From Vermamoeba vermiformis (lineage: Eukaryota > Tubulinea > Echinamoebida), in the NCBI GenBank assembly GCA_045837725.1, contig JBEWZL010000017.1, forward strand, positions 1 through 64,000: DNA of 64,000 bases. The letters run 5' to 3'. Each line of letters starts with the position of its first letter. The first letter of the stretch is position 1. The position numbers and the translations under genes were made by a program. The notes under the pieces are model-generated. The model was not told the DNA's origin and made no database searches. It saw only the letters and a list, made by a program, of their open reading frames with translations. Shown piece by piece: positions 21,691 to 32,900 of the stretch.

Positions 21691-23681
21691 CTAGACGTTT
21701 AAGTCGGTCATACGACTGGTAATAAAATTTACCCCTTTGTACTTGTCGGGCGAAAATGTCTCTACTGGTGCCTCGGCCGGTATGTGCTTCCAGGGTAGTT
21801 GAGAGGCAATTCCTTGCGAAATTAAAGTACTATCAATATCTTGCAGAAGCGTTTCGAGCCTTTCAAAGTTCTTGAATGATTGGTCTAGTCTCTGCGCATT
21901 GAAACCAGTTTCTGTAAGATGTATTCGAGCGTGCATTGGGCCATCTTTGGTCATGTAGCTAATTGCGAGGAAATAGTCATCTTTGCTAGGGTCTCGCAGA
22001 AGATACGAACCAATAGGATTAGACCGCAAGATCTCTTCTGCTTTGTCACTGGAAATACTTCCGTGATAGAAGGTGCTGTACGCGAAGTAACGTAAGTTCA
22101 GGTTGCAACCTAATCTGAAAGAAGACTTACCAAACACTCGGATGAAATAAATCCTTCACCTAACGAATAATTAGTGTCTTTTTGACCGATCTTAAACTCC
22201 ACTTACAACGTGCATTACGCGCCGCATTCCGCCAAATTTGTTGACCAATTTTATCATACTTTCTAGGAGTACGAATTGATCGGTTGGTTGCTTCTGGTGT
22301 AATAGTTCGTAAATATTCTGCCAATAGAGACTGCTGATGGTTCGCAGCTTTTCTAAGTCGACGTAAACATGAGGGCCCATTCGCTTAAGCACCTACGTGA
22401 CCAAATGTTAGGCTTGAAACCCATCAGTTCGGAACCATACCTGAATTTCTTCCAAGAATTTGCCAATGTCATTACTGACGGTGACAACAGGTGATCCATC
22501 ACTTCGTTTGCGCTTTTTTGACTCCTCTTCGGTACCATCAAGGTAATTTAATCCAGGCACAGTGGCATTGCTCGTGGTTAACCTCACGATGTTATTATTA
22601 TTGGGACCTTTTTTGAGATTGTCCAAAGATCCATCGAACTTCTGTATTGCTATAGTTTGAATTTTGTCTAAAATTTGTTGAATAGTATGCCTTCCGAAGG
22701 TTTTGACACAAGGTAGCGATTCAAAGTCCTCTGGGTATTCTACGCCTGTCTCCAAATCTCTCATACGGCGAACAGATGCTCGAACTGTTTCTCTTGCCGT
22801 TGCTCAAACTTCTCGATTTGAATTAACATGTGATTCACGAGTGTCCCAATACCACCTTTCAAACGGTCCACTTTAGCTCTATCACCGTTGAGCGCTCGAA
22901 CGATTTTCTTGAGTTTTGCTATCTTTTGATCTACCTGTGATGTATCGCTGTTGATCGAAGGTGTGACGCCAGGATTGGAAGTTGCAACTTCATACTGCGA
23001 AAATTCAACAGAATTTTCTTCGTTAGTGTCATTTGTCGGAGACGTATGCTTCAGTTTGGGTTTTGGATTGACACTCTTGGGCTTCTTCGGGGTCTCATTA
23101 ACATAAGGCTTGTGAATAACAAAGACAGAGAGCTGAATTCCGTTCTTTGTGGTCCATTGGATGGGGTAAAAGATTGGCCCTGAGTCGCGAAGTTTAGCTG
23201 GCAATTGTTTGAACTTAATTTTGAAGGCAGAAACCGCGCTGAATTTAGGTGCACGGCTGTCAGTTTCTACCGTCCAATGTGCATCGTCTGGCACACAAAT
23301 AGCTTCTGGTTCGTCAATAAAGAACCAAAACGTTTTACGGGAGTCAACTTCAATTGCTGCATTGCAAGCAATACTACGGCGACGCAACTCCGTCTCGAAA
23401 TTCTCTGCTGTTGCTTTTTGTAGTGATGCCGCGGTTGCGTAACGCAATTCTAACAACACGTCAATAAGGTAATGCAGCTGGCCGTCCGCACTTACCCGGT
23501 GGCTGGATCGAAGGCTCTATGGATTGTTCTTCAAACGAATATTCTGCGTCAACTATATAGTAATTGATAAGCAAAGTTTTTGTTGGAGGTTGGTTCGCCT
23601 ACCCATCTGTTCAGGTGGAAACAAGGCGGCGATGTCATCTGGAACATCGAGGCCAACTGAATAAAATTTCTGTGGGTCCAT
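21691..23681 (-). CDS. SH2-domain protein with coiled coil; two frames meet at an ATGA overlap
   Basis: The SH2 domain is in the last exon: FYHGSISSDKAEEIL, PIGSYLLRDPSKDDYFLAIS (the phosphotyrosine-binding arginine in LLRD) and HARIHLTETGF. The upstream exons give GPHVYVDLEKLRTISSLYW and a helical segment. The N-terminal part from MDPQKFYSVGLDVPDD contains a beta-rich stretch (KTFWFFIDEPEAICVPDDAH) and a coiled coil (IEKFEQRQEKQFEHLF). That frame stops at TGA 22761-22763 while the downstream frame has an ATG at 22762-22764. Either two genes overlap by ATGA, an intron starting near AAAG|GTGGTA restores frame (joining to GVEYPEDF), or the sequence has a single-base error. SH2 domains read tyrosine phosphorylation; the architecture is not STAT or Src. 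The ATG at 23681 is preferred over one at 23762 whose extension is hydrophobic and unlike the rest. Confidence 0.6.
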
Positions 23682-24165
23682 TTTCGCTTTAAATAATGGC
23701 GTTAGCCCCAGAAGTAAAGGTATAATAATATTATTTCCATAAATCCAGATCTTTTTTTCCACCCCCGTATTTTAATTTGTAATCATAACAATACTATTGT
23801 ATTTAATATAATACTATTGTATTTAATATAATTAATTACTTGCGTAAAAGAAGAAGCGCCGTACAACCGGAATCCGATGCTTTTGTTATAAATTATCGCC
23901 ACTCTTCAGCTCGGGTTGATTAGTTTGCTCCAAATCTCGCTTGTTCTAACTCCCTTTCTCGACGGGTTGGACTGTAAATCCATAAATTCATTTCGCGTGA
24001 ATTCAACAACACGCCAGATCGAGATTTATCTGGGCGCCAAACTGTTTAATTACTGTATCAACAGAAACATAGTACGTACCAATCTAATTTGTACGGTGCT
24101 AATCTCGCCTGAAATTAAAAATATCCTTTTACCATCCAAAAATAATCACGAATTTAGGTAACGTT
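23682..24165. promoter_or_regulatory. Divergent promoter region of the SH2 and CLU/TPR genes
   Basis: A 484-bp AT-rich gap between two divergent coding starts. It contains a perfect 20-bp tandem duplication at 23791-23830. No additional gene was recognised; a + strand frame at 23916-24161 lacks any family resemblance and runs into the CLU/TPR leader. Confidence 0.4.
23791..23830. repeat. Perfect 20-bp tandem duplication
   Basis: ATACTATTGTATTTAATATA occurs twice in a row (23791-23810, 23811-23830) without a mismatch, followed by a partial ATTAAT continuation. Recent slippage or duplication in an AT-rich promoter is the simplest reading. Confidence 0.9.
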
Positions 24166-27100
24166 ATGGAAATAAACGCTGTGCACGAGCCCAAAAAAGT
24201 AAGCGCAGATGTTCTTTAATATTTAACAATTATGAATCCTGATCTACCATCGTAGGCAAAATATGACGGACTGATTTTCAATAGCGACAAGACTCTGTCC
24301 AATTTCCGAAAAAAACTGTTTTTTGAATGGAATCCTGATATGAGCAAGCCAGAGGAGGCCGTTAAATTCGCCATCACGGAACAACATGCTGAGGTAGATT
24401 GGAACGAAGTATTTCAGTCTCTCGTTGAGCTCCACTGTGCAACGCCATTTGAATTCGACTGGCGCTCACGAGCACTCAACAAAGTAATCGACATGTTCAC
24501 TGAAGATGCACTCCCTGATGCAATGGCAATCATGAACGCAGAAATGAATGGATCGAACTATCCATTTCCAACAGTCCAACTCGGACAAGCTGGTAAAAAA
24601 TACGTTGTTAGAGTACCTATTATACCTATATTTAATAGAATCTCATCTTCAGGTGGAGTGAAGTTCGTGCACAAGAACAAGTTGTTCAAACTGATCGGAC
24701 GAAAAACAATCACTGAGATCTACGGCGGAAATAATGTTGCAGCAATGAAAGTACCTCAACGCGAGATATCATCGATCAACTACTTGCTGTCACTGAACAA
24801 GCCAGGTCTTCATCTTCCATTGACAGTGATTGTCAGCTACAGCTGCTTTGCTGTCGTCGTTTCCGCACTCATTCCAATTGTAAGGAACACCGAACAACGA
24901 TAGATTATTAACGGATTGTTGTTGAATAGGACAAAACAACGATCGTGTACGGCTCTAATGATGGTGGCTCAACAGTGCACGATGACAGTGAGCCATTTCG
25001 TCAAATGATGGAAGAGATTGGCACATTGTTGAACCTCAAGAAACACGAAATCAAGTCATCAGGCAAGTGGTTGTACACAGCTGGTGACGTTGGTAAGCAG
25101 TGGATTCACGTGGCGGTTAATAGTCTTGACTCATGTCAAACAAACAGAGGGTCACGTCGGTCGCGATCATCGAAACTACTTGATTGATGTTGGTACGTTA
25201 CACTGATAGTATTGAATATGACACTCATTGTGTACTAATTTACAAACAGCACGATTGAGCCCTTCGATGGTACCAATGTCTGACAGGTAAGACGGGTTCA
25301 TGAAGTAATGACGGAGAGCTGAACTAACAACACATTTTTGAACAGTCAAGAGTGGCTTTTCAAGCAATTTAAACATCAGTTTGTAGCTGTGTGGCCAGTT
25401 GCGCTATCTGCTGATGCCTTCTCGAAGTTCGTAAGTGAACTGATCTCTTGTCAAATGGATTCGTTAAGTTCTAAAATTGCTACAGGAAAATTTGAATTGC
25501 CAATCGATGGTAGAAGCCAGCCAGATCGAAATTGAACAAGCCACAAAGCATCTCATCAATGTCGTGGTGCCTCGACTTGCTACAGAACTTGACAACGACG
25601 AGACATTGTCAGATTTCAACGCAATCAAACGGAAGTTTGAACAGACTGGCGTCAATCTCCGCTTCATTAACATTGTGTTCAAGCACATTCAACACAACAA
25701 GAGAGTGAAGTATCATTTGCTTCTGAACATGGCCGCACGTGCACTCAAATCAGACATCTTGCATATTCTTCAAGCACATGACAAACAGAGCTACATGCGG
25801 CCATTGGTTGAAATAGAGAAGCTTATTAAGAACGAATACAAGTTGGACATTGACATTTGGCGTGAATTGTCTTCTCTAGCCAATGCCGACCTTTCAGTCA
25901 ACCAAGATCTAATTCGAACCGTCGCTAAACTTTCTGGTATCACTTTGGTAATCAATGAATCGAAGCAAGTATGCATTGAAGGTATACAACCAATAGTGCG
26001 CAAGATATCTCCACCAACGCCTCTCTCCATCGAGCAACTAGAAAACTTGGTCAAAGACTATGAACGAAACTATCCAACAGCACAAATTCTTATTGAAATC
26101 AAAGAGAGATTAGCTGACGCATACATTGCTGCAGGCAAGTTCGACAAGGCTTTAGAGGTGAATGAGCAGGTACTCAAGCATCAAAGAGTTAACCTCGGAG
26201 AGATGCATACACGAACACTGGCTACGTTACATCATATTGCATCCATCTATCATTCTCAAGGCAATTACGAGAAAGCAAGATATCAATACGAAGAGTTACT
26301 TGACGTCGTTGATAAGAATCTGAAGTCCAGCCATGTACACCGATTGGTAGTGATGTCCAATTTGGCTCTGATTTACTCGGACCAAGGACAATATGACTTG
26401 GCATTAAAAACCTACGAAGAGGCTATGAATTACTACACACAGAACCAAGTTCAGCATCCGATCATCCTGACAATTACGAACAATTTGGCGGTGGTTCACG
26501 ACAACCTTGGCCACTATGAAGAAGCGCTAAAGCTTCACGAAGAAACGTACAATAATCACCTGAATCTTTTCGGAGAAACACCTGGCTTGGTTTCGACTAT
26601 CAACAACATCGGATACATCTACAGCAAGCAAAAGAAGCTCGAGGAAGCCAAAAAATATTATGAAAATGCCTATGAGCTAAGTTGTAGGCTTCTTGGACCA
26701 AAGAATATTATTAGCTTGACAGGAAAGAACAATATTGCTACGATCTTCAACAAAATGGAGAACTATGCGGAGGCATTGAAGTACTACGAAGAAGTTCTAG
26801 AGGGTGAAACTCAATTTTATGGCTTTGACAATCCAACAACTTTGATCACCAGACACAATATTGCCAACGTTTTGAAAGAGTTAGGAGATCCCGACGAAGC
26901 ACTGAAAATTTATAAAAAGATTGTTGCAGTACGAAGACGCACACTTGGAGAAGATCATCCCGACACTATAATGACGAAGAACAATATTGCACTAGTATAT
27001 TACGATATGGAACGTGATGAGGAAGCACTTAAATGCAGCCTTGCGGTTCTAGAGTCTTGTAAACAAACGTTTGGTCTAGACAAAGCACATCCGATCACTG

Positions 27101-27903
27101 TTTCAACGATGGATAACATTGCCAATATTTACGCAAAGCTTGACGACGATGAAGAATCGCTGAAGTGGTTCTCGTTGGTGTTGAAGTTTGAACAAGAGTT
27201 GTACGGAGAATATAGCCCCGAAGCCCTTGTTACTATGAGTAAGATTGGATTGGCTCACGAGAACTTGGGAAACTACGACGAAGCACTAAGACACTACAAA
27301 GTAGTTTATGATCTCAAGAAAGAAAAACTTGGGCAGAACCACTACAGCACGATGATGGCTTGGCGCGATATTGCTGATATATACAGTTACCAGAGAAAGT
27401 TCGAGGAAGCACTAGCAATCTACGAGGCTGTCCTCAGCTCTGTAGAGAAACCGCTTGATGCAAGTCTTGAAGACATCGTCGCTTACACACTGATTCATCT
27501 TGAGCGTTATGCTGAAGCAGCAGAGAAGTTTAAAGAAGAAATTAAGCTGCGTGAAGAGCATTTAGGAGAGGATCACGCTGATACTCTTGACTCGATGACT
27601 GGTTTGGCCATTGCGTACCGAAAGCAACAACAATACGACGATGCAATAAGCGTTTTGAAAATTGTTCTGGCTCGTCAGAAACGATCAAAGGAAAGCGATA
27701 TGGAAGATATTATGGAAAACAAAAACCAACTAGCACTGACGTATTTCAAGAAAGGAAGCCTCAAAGAAGCGCTAAAATTATACAAGCAAGTGCTGAACTA
27801 CCGCCAAGCCTCTGGTGCGGAGCCTGCTGATATTCAAAAAACGAAAGAAAAAATTGAAGAGATCAAAGCAAAGCTCGACAAAGGCAAGACCGAGCAACAA
27901 TAA
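24166..27903 (+). CDS. CLU-domain protein with C-terminal kinesin-light-chain-type TPR array
   Basis: Eight exons, about 1,120 residues. Exons 2-7 encode a CLU domain: AKYDGLIFNSDKTLSNFRKK, VVYGSNDG-type TIVYGSNDGGSTVHDD, EEIGTLLNLKKHEI, LYTAGDVEGHVGRDHRNYLI, ARLSPSMVP and WPVALSADAFSKF, in the same order as CLUH/TIF31. Phases match, including DV|EGH. The last exon (about 2.4 kb, intronless) continues with the helical region and at least twelve 42-residue TPRs with YEEALKLHEE and NNIA.IY patterns like kinesin light chain. CLU proteins bind mRNAs for mitochondrial proteins and affect mitochondrial distribution. The usual N-terminal CLU_N domain is missing, so this is a short, divergent relative rather than the standard CLUH orthologue. 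Confidence 0.85.
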
Positions 27904-28333
27904 CGCATTCACTTCCACCTTTTAAGCAAACAGCGCTTGGCTACCTCGAGCACTGAAAGAAATCGGATCGCGCTCGCTAGGCGCAAAGCGAATAAATGAC
28001 TCTACCATAACTAATTGTCGTCCCTATTATCGTCGTTAAAGTCCAAAGAAAAAAACAGCTTGAAATCAAGGGGCATGAGCAATTTGTTGAAAGATAATGT
28101 ATCAGCACAGTCAAAAATATGACCCAATCTAGCGAATGGTTTGCTATAATCGCGCAGACATGCTCGATCTCGAGAAATGTTCTGCCTAATCAACAGATAT
28201 TTCGCTTTTGCGTGAAACTGATGTCACTAGAGACACCGTCCCAATGAAATTTCTCTTTACGTCCCTTTCCGCGGAGTTTCAAACATTGCTTTAAAAAGAT
28301 TATCTTCTGACCGTAATTGGTTGATTAATTGGT
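27904..28333. other. Convergent intergenic region with one doubtful minus-strand frame
   Basis: 430 bp between the ends of the CLU/TPR gene and the secreted-protein gene. A minus-strand frame at 28011-28193 (ending SLDFNDDNRDDN) has a plausible acidic C terminus, and upstream KQCLKLRGKGRKEKFHWDG reads like protein in another frame, but a TGA separates them and no intron was convincing. It is left unassigned. Confidence 0.3.
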
Positions 28334-29714
28334 TTATTTCGCTGCAGGACAATTACAAGTGTTACCACTGTAATATTTGCACGAATAGAACTCCAAATAA
28401 TACCCCCGAATAGTCCATTCATATCCGCCACCCGACGCAACGGCCACGTACTGCGAGCATCCGTCTTTCAAGTACTTGACGGGCACAGTCACAGGAATGT
28501 TCCAATTGTGCTTCGTGAATACAACAGATTCTGGGAACGACACGCAATCCGTGCACGTGCGCGGATAATCAGGCAATGGTTTGAAGGTAACTTTGACTGG
28601 GCCAAGTGTTTGAACTGGAGCAGCGAGCAATGAGATCGTGAAATTTTGGGTTGTATCGGAATAGACCCAGCCTGAGTTTGAATTATTGATATCGTAACCT
28701 TCGACATTCGTTAGTTTTCGGACTTTCTACTCAACGGAAACTACTCAAAGTGTTAACTTACCAAGGTCGGCGTCACCACATTTGATAGGCCAGTCTTGTG
28801 GCAATGCAAAATCCTTATCATGGACGACAGGAACAAACGAATTATAGACACGGTCGACATATCTGATGCAGCAGTAAGTACGAAATCTTGTCAAAAAGTG
28901 ACACCTGTCAAACTTACCCGTAGAAAGGTTGACCTTTCCAATAGCTCACAGAAGCCTGAATGTCCTTCAATGGCACGGGATTGATGTCTAGCGAGTACAT
29001 AATGCTCGAACAAGGGATAATTCCAACGCCTATGCCCGTCATATCGCACGTCGTTTGCGAGTCCCATCTCTTTTTTTCCGTAAGTCATTGCCTTTGACGG
29101 GATAATAGACTTACGTTAGCCATAACACCGAGCTCACTAACATAATATTCGCCACTGTAGACCATATCGTTTGGCAGGCTCAACCAAGGTCCAACACTGT
29201 AAGTCTCCGTCTCGATAATGGATAGCCATGATGTAGGGAACGGCGTGTCGTAGGCCTCCATTCCTGCACTAGTTTGATAATAGCACTTATTAGGAGGGGG
29301 CTGGTAGATGTAATTTGACGCGCTGTTAATGGCCAGTAACGTGTAGTTTTGTGAGGCGGGCTGGGAAAAAGTTAGTGGATGGCACATCCACACAACACGG
29401 AAAAGAAGCAAAACCTACACTGCCAGGTTGGGCACCAGGTGGACTGTATATTAAATACCACTCTTCGGGGCCGTTGGGACCCACTCTATCTATTCGAGCG
29501 CGTTTGTTCGGCAGATCCAAATAAACGGTCTGGATGTCGCCTAAAAAAATGAGTTAATTACGCATTAATGTTTCATTCGAATTATTTTACCTGAAGCATT
29601 GAAAGTCGTTGTAAAAACGGAAGGAAATGGCGGCAGAGCGGGCGCTCGTCGCAAGCAGATCACCGCTGTCGCCGCGAAGACGAGGAATAAAACTATCGCT
29701 GACGAGGACTTCAT
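28334..29714 (-). CDS. Secreted protein with signal peptide, two-part extracellular architecture
   Basis: MKSSSAIVLFLVFAATAVICL is a clear signal peptide, so the ATG at 29712-29714 is preferred to one 36 bp upstream. The first half (VFTTTFNASG, DLPNKRARIDRVGPNGPEEW, LLAINSASNYIYQPPPNKC, PTSWLSIIETETYSVGPW) resembles the beta-sheet LolA/ependymin-like lipoprotein-binding fold seen in secreted protist proteins; this is only a resemblance. The second half is cysteine-containing (TTCDMTGIG, PRTCTDCVSFPESVVF, YSCKYYSGNTCNCPAAK) with immunoglobulin-like strand spacing. No transmembrane segment follows, so it is probably exported. Cysteines in the tail are paired densely enough for disulfides. The short promoter carries heat-shock-element-like sites. 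Confidence 0.7.
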
Positions 29715-29766
29715 CTTGCAGTTATAATGAACAAATGAGCCACGAGCCACTTAAAGGCCGACCAAT

Positions 29767-29844
29767 CGAATGTTCGCACCCACGTGACGAATGTTCGAAA
29801 GTTCACACGTCACATGGAATGGCGAATGTTCGATGACACGTGTC
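29767..29844 (-). promoter_or_regulatory. Cluster of heat-shock-element-like repeats and a GACACGTGTC palindrome
   Basis: CGAATGTTCG occurs three times (29767-29776, 29788-29797, 29823-29832), and GAAAGTTC at 29797-29804 adds a fourth nGAAnnTTCn-type unit. A perfect palindrome GACACGTGTC lies at 29835-29844, and an ACGTGA site at 29783-29788. The cluster is 50-130 bp upstream of the secreted-protein start on the minus strand. The match to the HSF-binding pattern is seen; its use is inference. Confidence 0.5.
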
Positions 29845-29917
29845 AATTTGTGTCACGAAACAAATCGATTCCGACTTCGACGTTAACGGAGTACCTGAAC
29901 AATAGAGCTCTGTCGTG

Positions 29918-32900
29918 CTAATCCAAGTCCATGGGATCAGCAGCCAATAGACAATTTGCGTTCTTACTATGGTCCAACATGCATCTTCGACACATCTCGC
30001 TCTTGCAGAAATGACACGTGCTTATGCATTTTTGGCACAGTTTCAAGCCAGGCAATTCCGTTCCATTAGTGACTTCGTACTCGCACTGGGGACATTGGCC
30101 GAACATTCCCCAAATCTTGCGCCGGCAGCTGAAGCACATTTCTTCTGCCGTGTCTATCAAGCAAGCTGTGCCAGGTCGAATCTTATCATCTCGACAACAA
30201 TTCAGCTTGCACTTGCAACATCTTTGGCAAATATACTGGACGCCGTTTTGTGGGTAGTACGGCCCTAGCCAGATAAGGCCACAATGGTTGCATCTGAGAG
30301 AATAACCACTTTGGATTTCAACTGGCCTCAGCTTATCGTTGAATAGGCCACACTTGGCACAGCTGAGATGCTGCCATAAGAACAGTTGCTTGGGTGTAGA
30401 CTAATAACGACAGTTAGACCCTTCATTATTTTGTTTTTACTTACCGCTTGGCAAGCTAGCATAGCACAGTTTGAATTGTAAGGACCAATGCAAATCTACA
30501 AATATTTATTAAAAATTAATTATACGGTAGTATTCTGCCTTGATTACCTTGTCTAACTGCACTTTGGTAACTATTGAATTCCAAAAATATGTCTCTATGG
30601 TTCTTAGTTGCTTATTGACCATGCCGATATTGAGTATAGAAACAGTTCGAGAAAGGAGGGGGCATTCGGTGTCGCAAATTATCATTTCTAAAATGCGCAA
30701 CATGACTTCTTGTGGCATTCGAAGTAACAGCTCTGGCTCAACTTAATTAGCGATATGAAATTTCGTTTTAAACGAGGTAATAATACCTGGATAAGGGAAA
30801 CAGTTTTGGCAAAAGCGCGTGTCTCCAAAGAACGACGAGCATTTGTTGCAGGTGGCCTTTCTACAAATTTGACATCTTCTCGTGCAGCCACGACAGAATA
30901 GTGTTGTGCATGAATGACATTCTAAAGGCGTGCAATCTTTGCAGATGCGACGATCCATCCAAGGAGGGCAAGCACAGCGTAACTTGGCCAATTTGTGTGC
31001 ACAAGTCCGTTCTCCATCACAAACTGTCCAAACCGAACAATGGACGTCTGTTTCTATGCACTTCTGACAACTTTCGATTTTGCAATACTGACAGGGCATT
31101 ACACAACTTCGACAAAAGACGATTGGTTCACCGTCGTCACCAAGACACTCGCATGGTGTTAGTCGTGAGTATTCGTAGCATTCTAAGCACATATTTGTAT
31201 TGCGACATCCGCAGCATTGATATTTTGTTGGTTTGCCGCAATCATTGCAACCGAAATAATGATTAATATGAAGTTCTTTGAGCTACGTAAAAGTGTCAGT
31301 AAACGTTCAAAAAATAATTCAACGCATACCTTATGCTTATTCGATAGCTTTAGCTTTGACGAAAAGAACGGATTTGAATCTACAACTTTGCGCCAGAAAT
31401 GATTTTCTGCTCGTTTGAACTGCTTGTTCACTGAACCAAGTTGAAAAATCCATTTGACCGATTTGATAGTCTTCATACTCATCGAGGAGCACGTTGCCTG
31501 CATTATCAAGAGAATAATTTCGTCGGGCAGTTCAGAAATTAACCGTGGCCATGCGCCAATACAACAATAGCACATGTCATTGCAGCATCTTTGGCATATA
31601 TATTCAACTCCGTATTCGCTAAAGAAAGGGCCACGAGTATACTGGCATTTGTTGCATTCGAAGTACGAGCCAGATTTGATCTCGATTGGTCGTGATTTGA
31701 CGTCTAGCATGCCACAACCCGCACAACTGAAGTGATGCCATAAAAATAGTTGTTTAGGCTCCTTCTACGAAAAATATTAGTATCGCGCGACCACGATTAA
31801 AATAAGTTGTCATACCACCAGATCTAGGGGCATGTAATTCCGTTGGTTGATCGGAATAAATTGCACCTAAAAAAATTATTAATTAGCAAATATTTTCTTT
31901 ATCAAACTTTTTCGTACCTTATTCTCGATCTCTTTTGAAACTATGAATTTCCAAAAATAAGTCTCGGACATTTTAAGCAACTTGCTGACCATTGCCAAGT
32001 TAAGCACGGATATTACTCGGCCGAGCAAACTACGGTCTGTGTCGCAAATAATAAATTCAAAAATATGAAGCAGGATCTCGGACGGCAAGTACGGGATTTT
32101 GCCTACAAACGAAACGTTAGTTTGAATTACGCTGATAATTTTGATATTAATTACTTTGTGGCGGACACTTGCAACGGCAATTGCGGAAACATCCCTGGCA
32201 TAATGTCGATTCGCAACCTTTGCAACTTTTTTTACAAAACCAGCAAACTGGCTGGAAACATTCTTGGCAGCGTTCGAGTCTTTTAGGAAAGCAATCTGGG
32301 CACACAAGCGAACATCTGTTGCAGCTACAAATCACTTTGCTCAAAAGATTCGAACACCAATCATTACCGCAAACGTAACATAAGCGTCGATTTTCGCAGT
32401 AAATACTTTCCGAGCAACTTCGGCAATAAGTAAACAAATCGCCCGACGTATTTGTGCATCCACATTTGCTATTTCCTGAATATTCGTTGCATTTTTGACA
32501 TATACTAGTGTCACATTTATGACACGTGTCACTCGTTGGTTTGCGGCATTCAGTGCAACCAAAATAGTGATTCAAATGTAAGTCCCTCGGCTAACAAAAA
32601 GGACTGTTAGCAAATCTATAGCACTAATATTAAATTCATACCGAGAACTTGGTTGATTGTTTTAGCTTTGAGGTGAAGAAAGGATTTGAATCTACAAGGT
32701 AGCGCCAAAACTTCTGTTCGACTCGTTTGAACTGCTTGTTCACTGAACCGAGATTAAAAATTCGCAGCAAAGATTCCACCGTTTTAGCTCTTCTTGGGCA
32801 GCTAATGATCTTGAATATCTCGAGTACGATGTCATCAGGGAGTTCTGGAGGAATATGCGTCTTAAGATGAACTTCATAACATGATTCGCAAAGTATTTTT

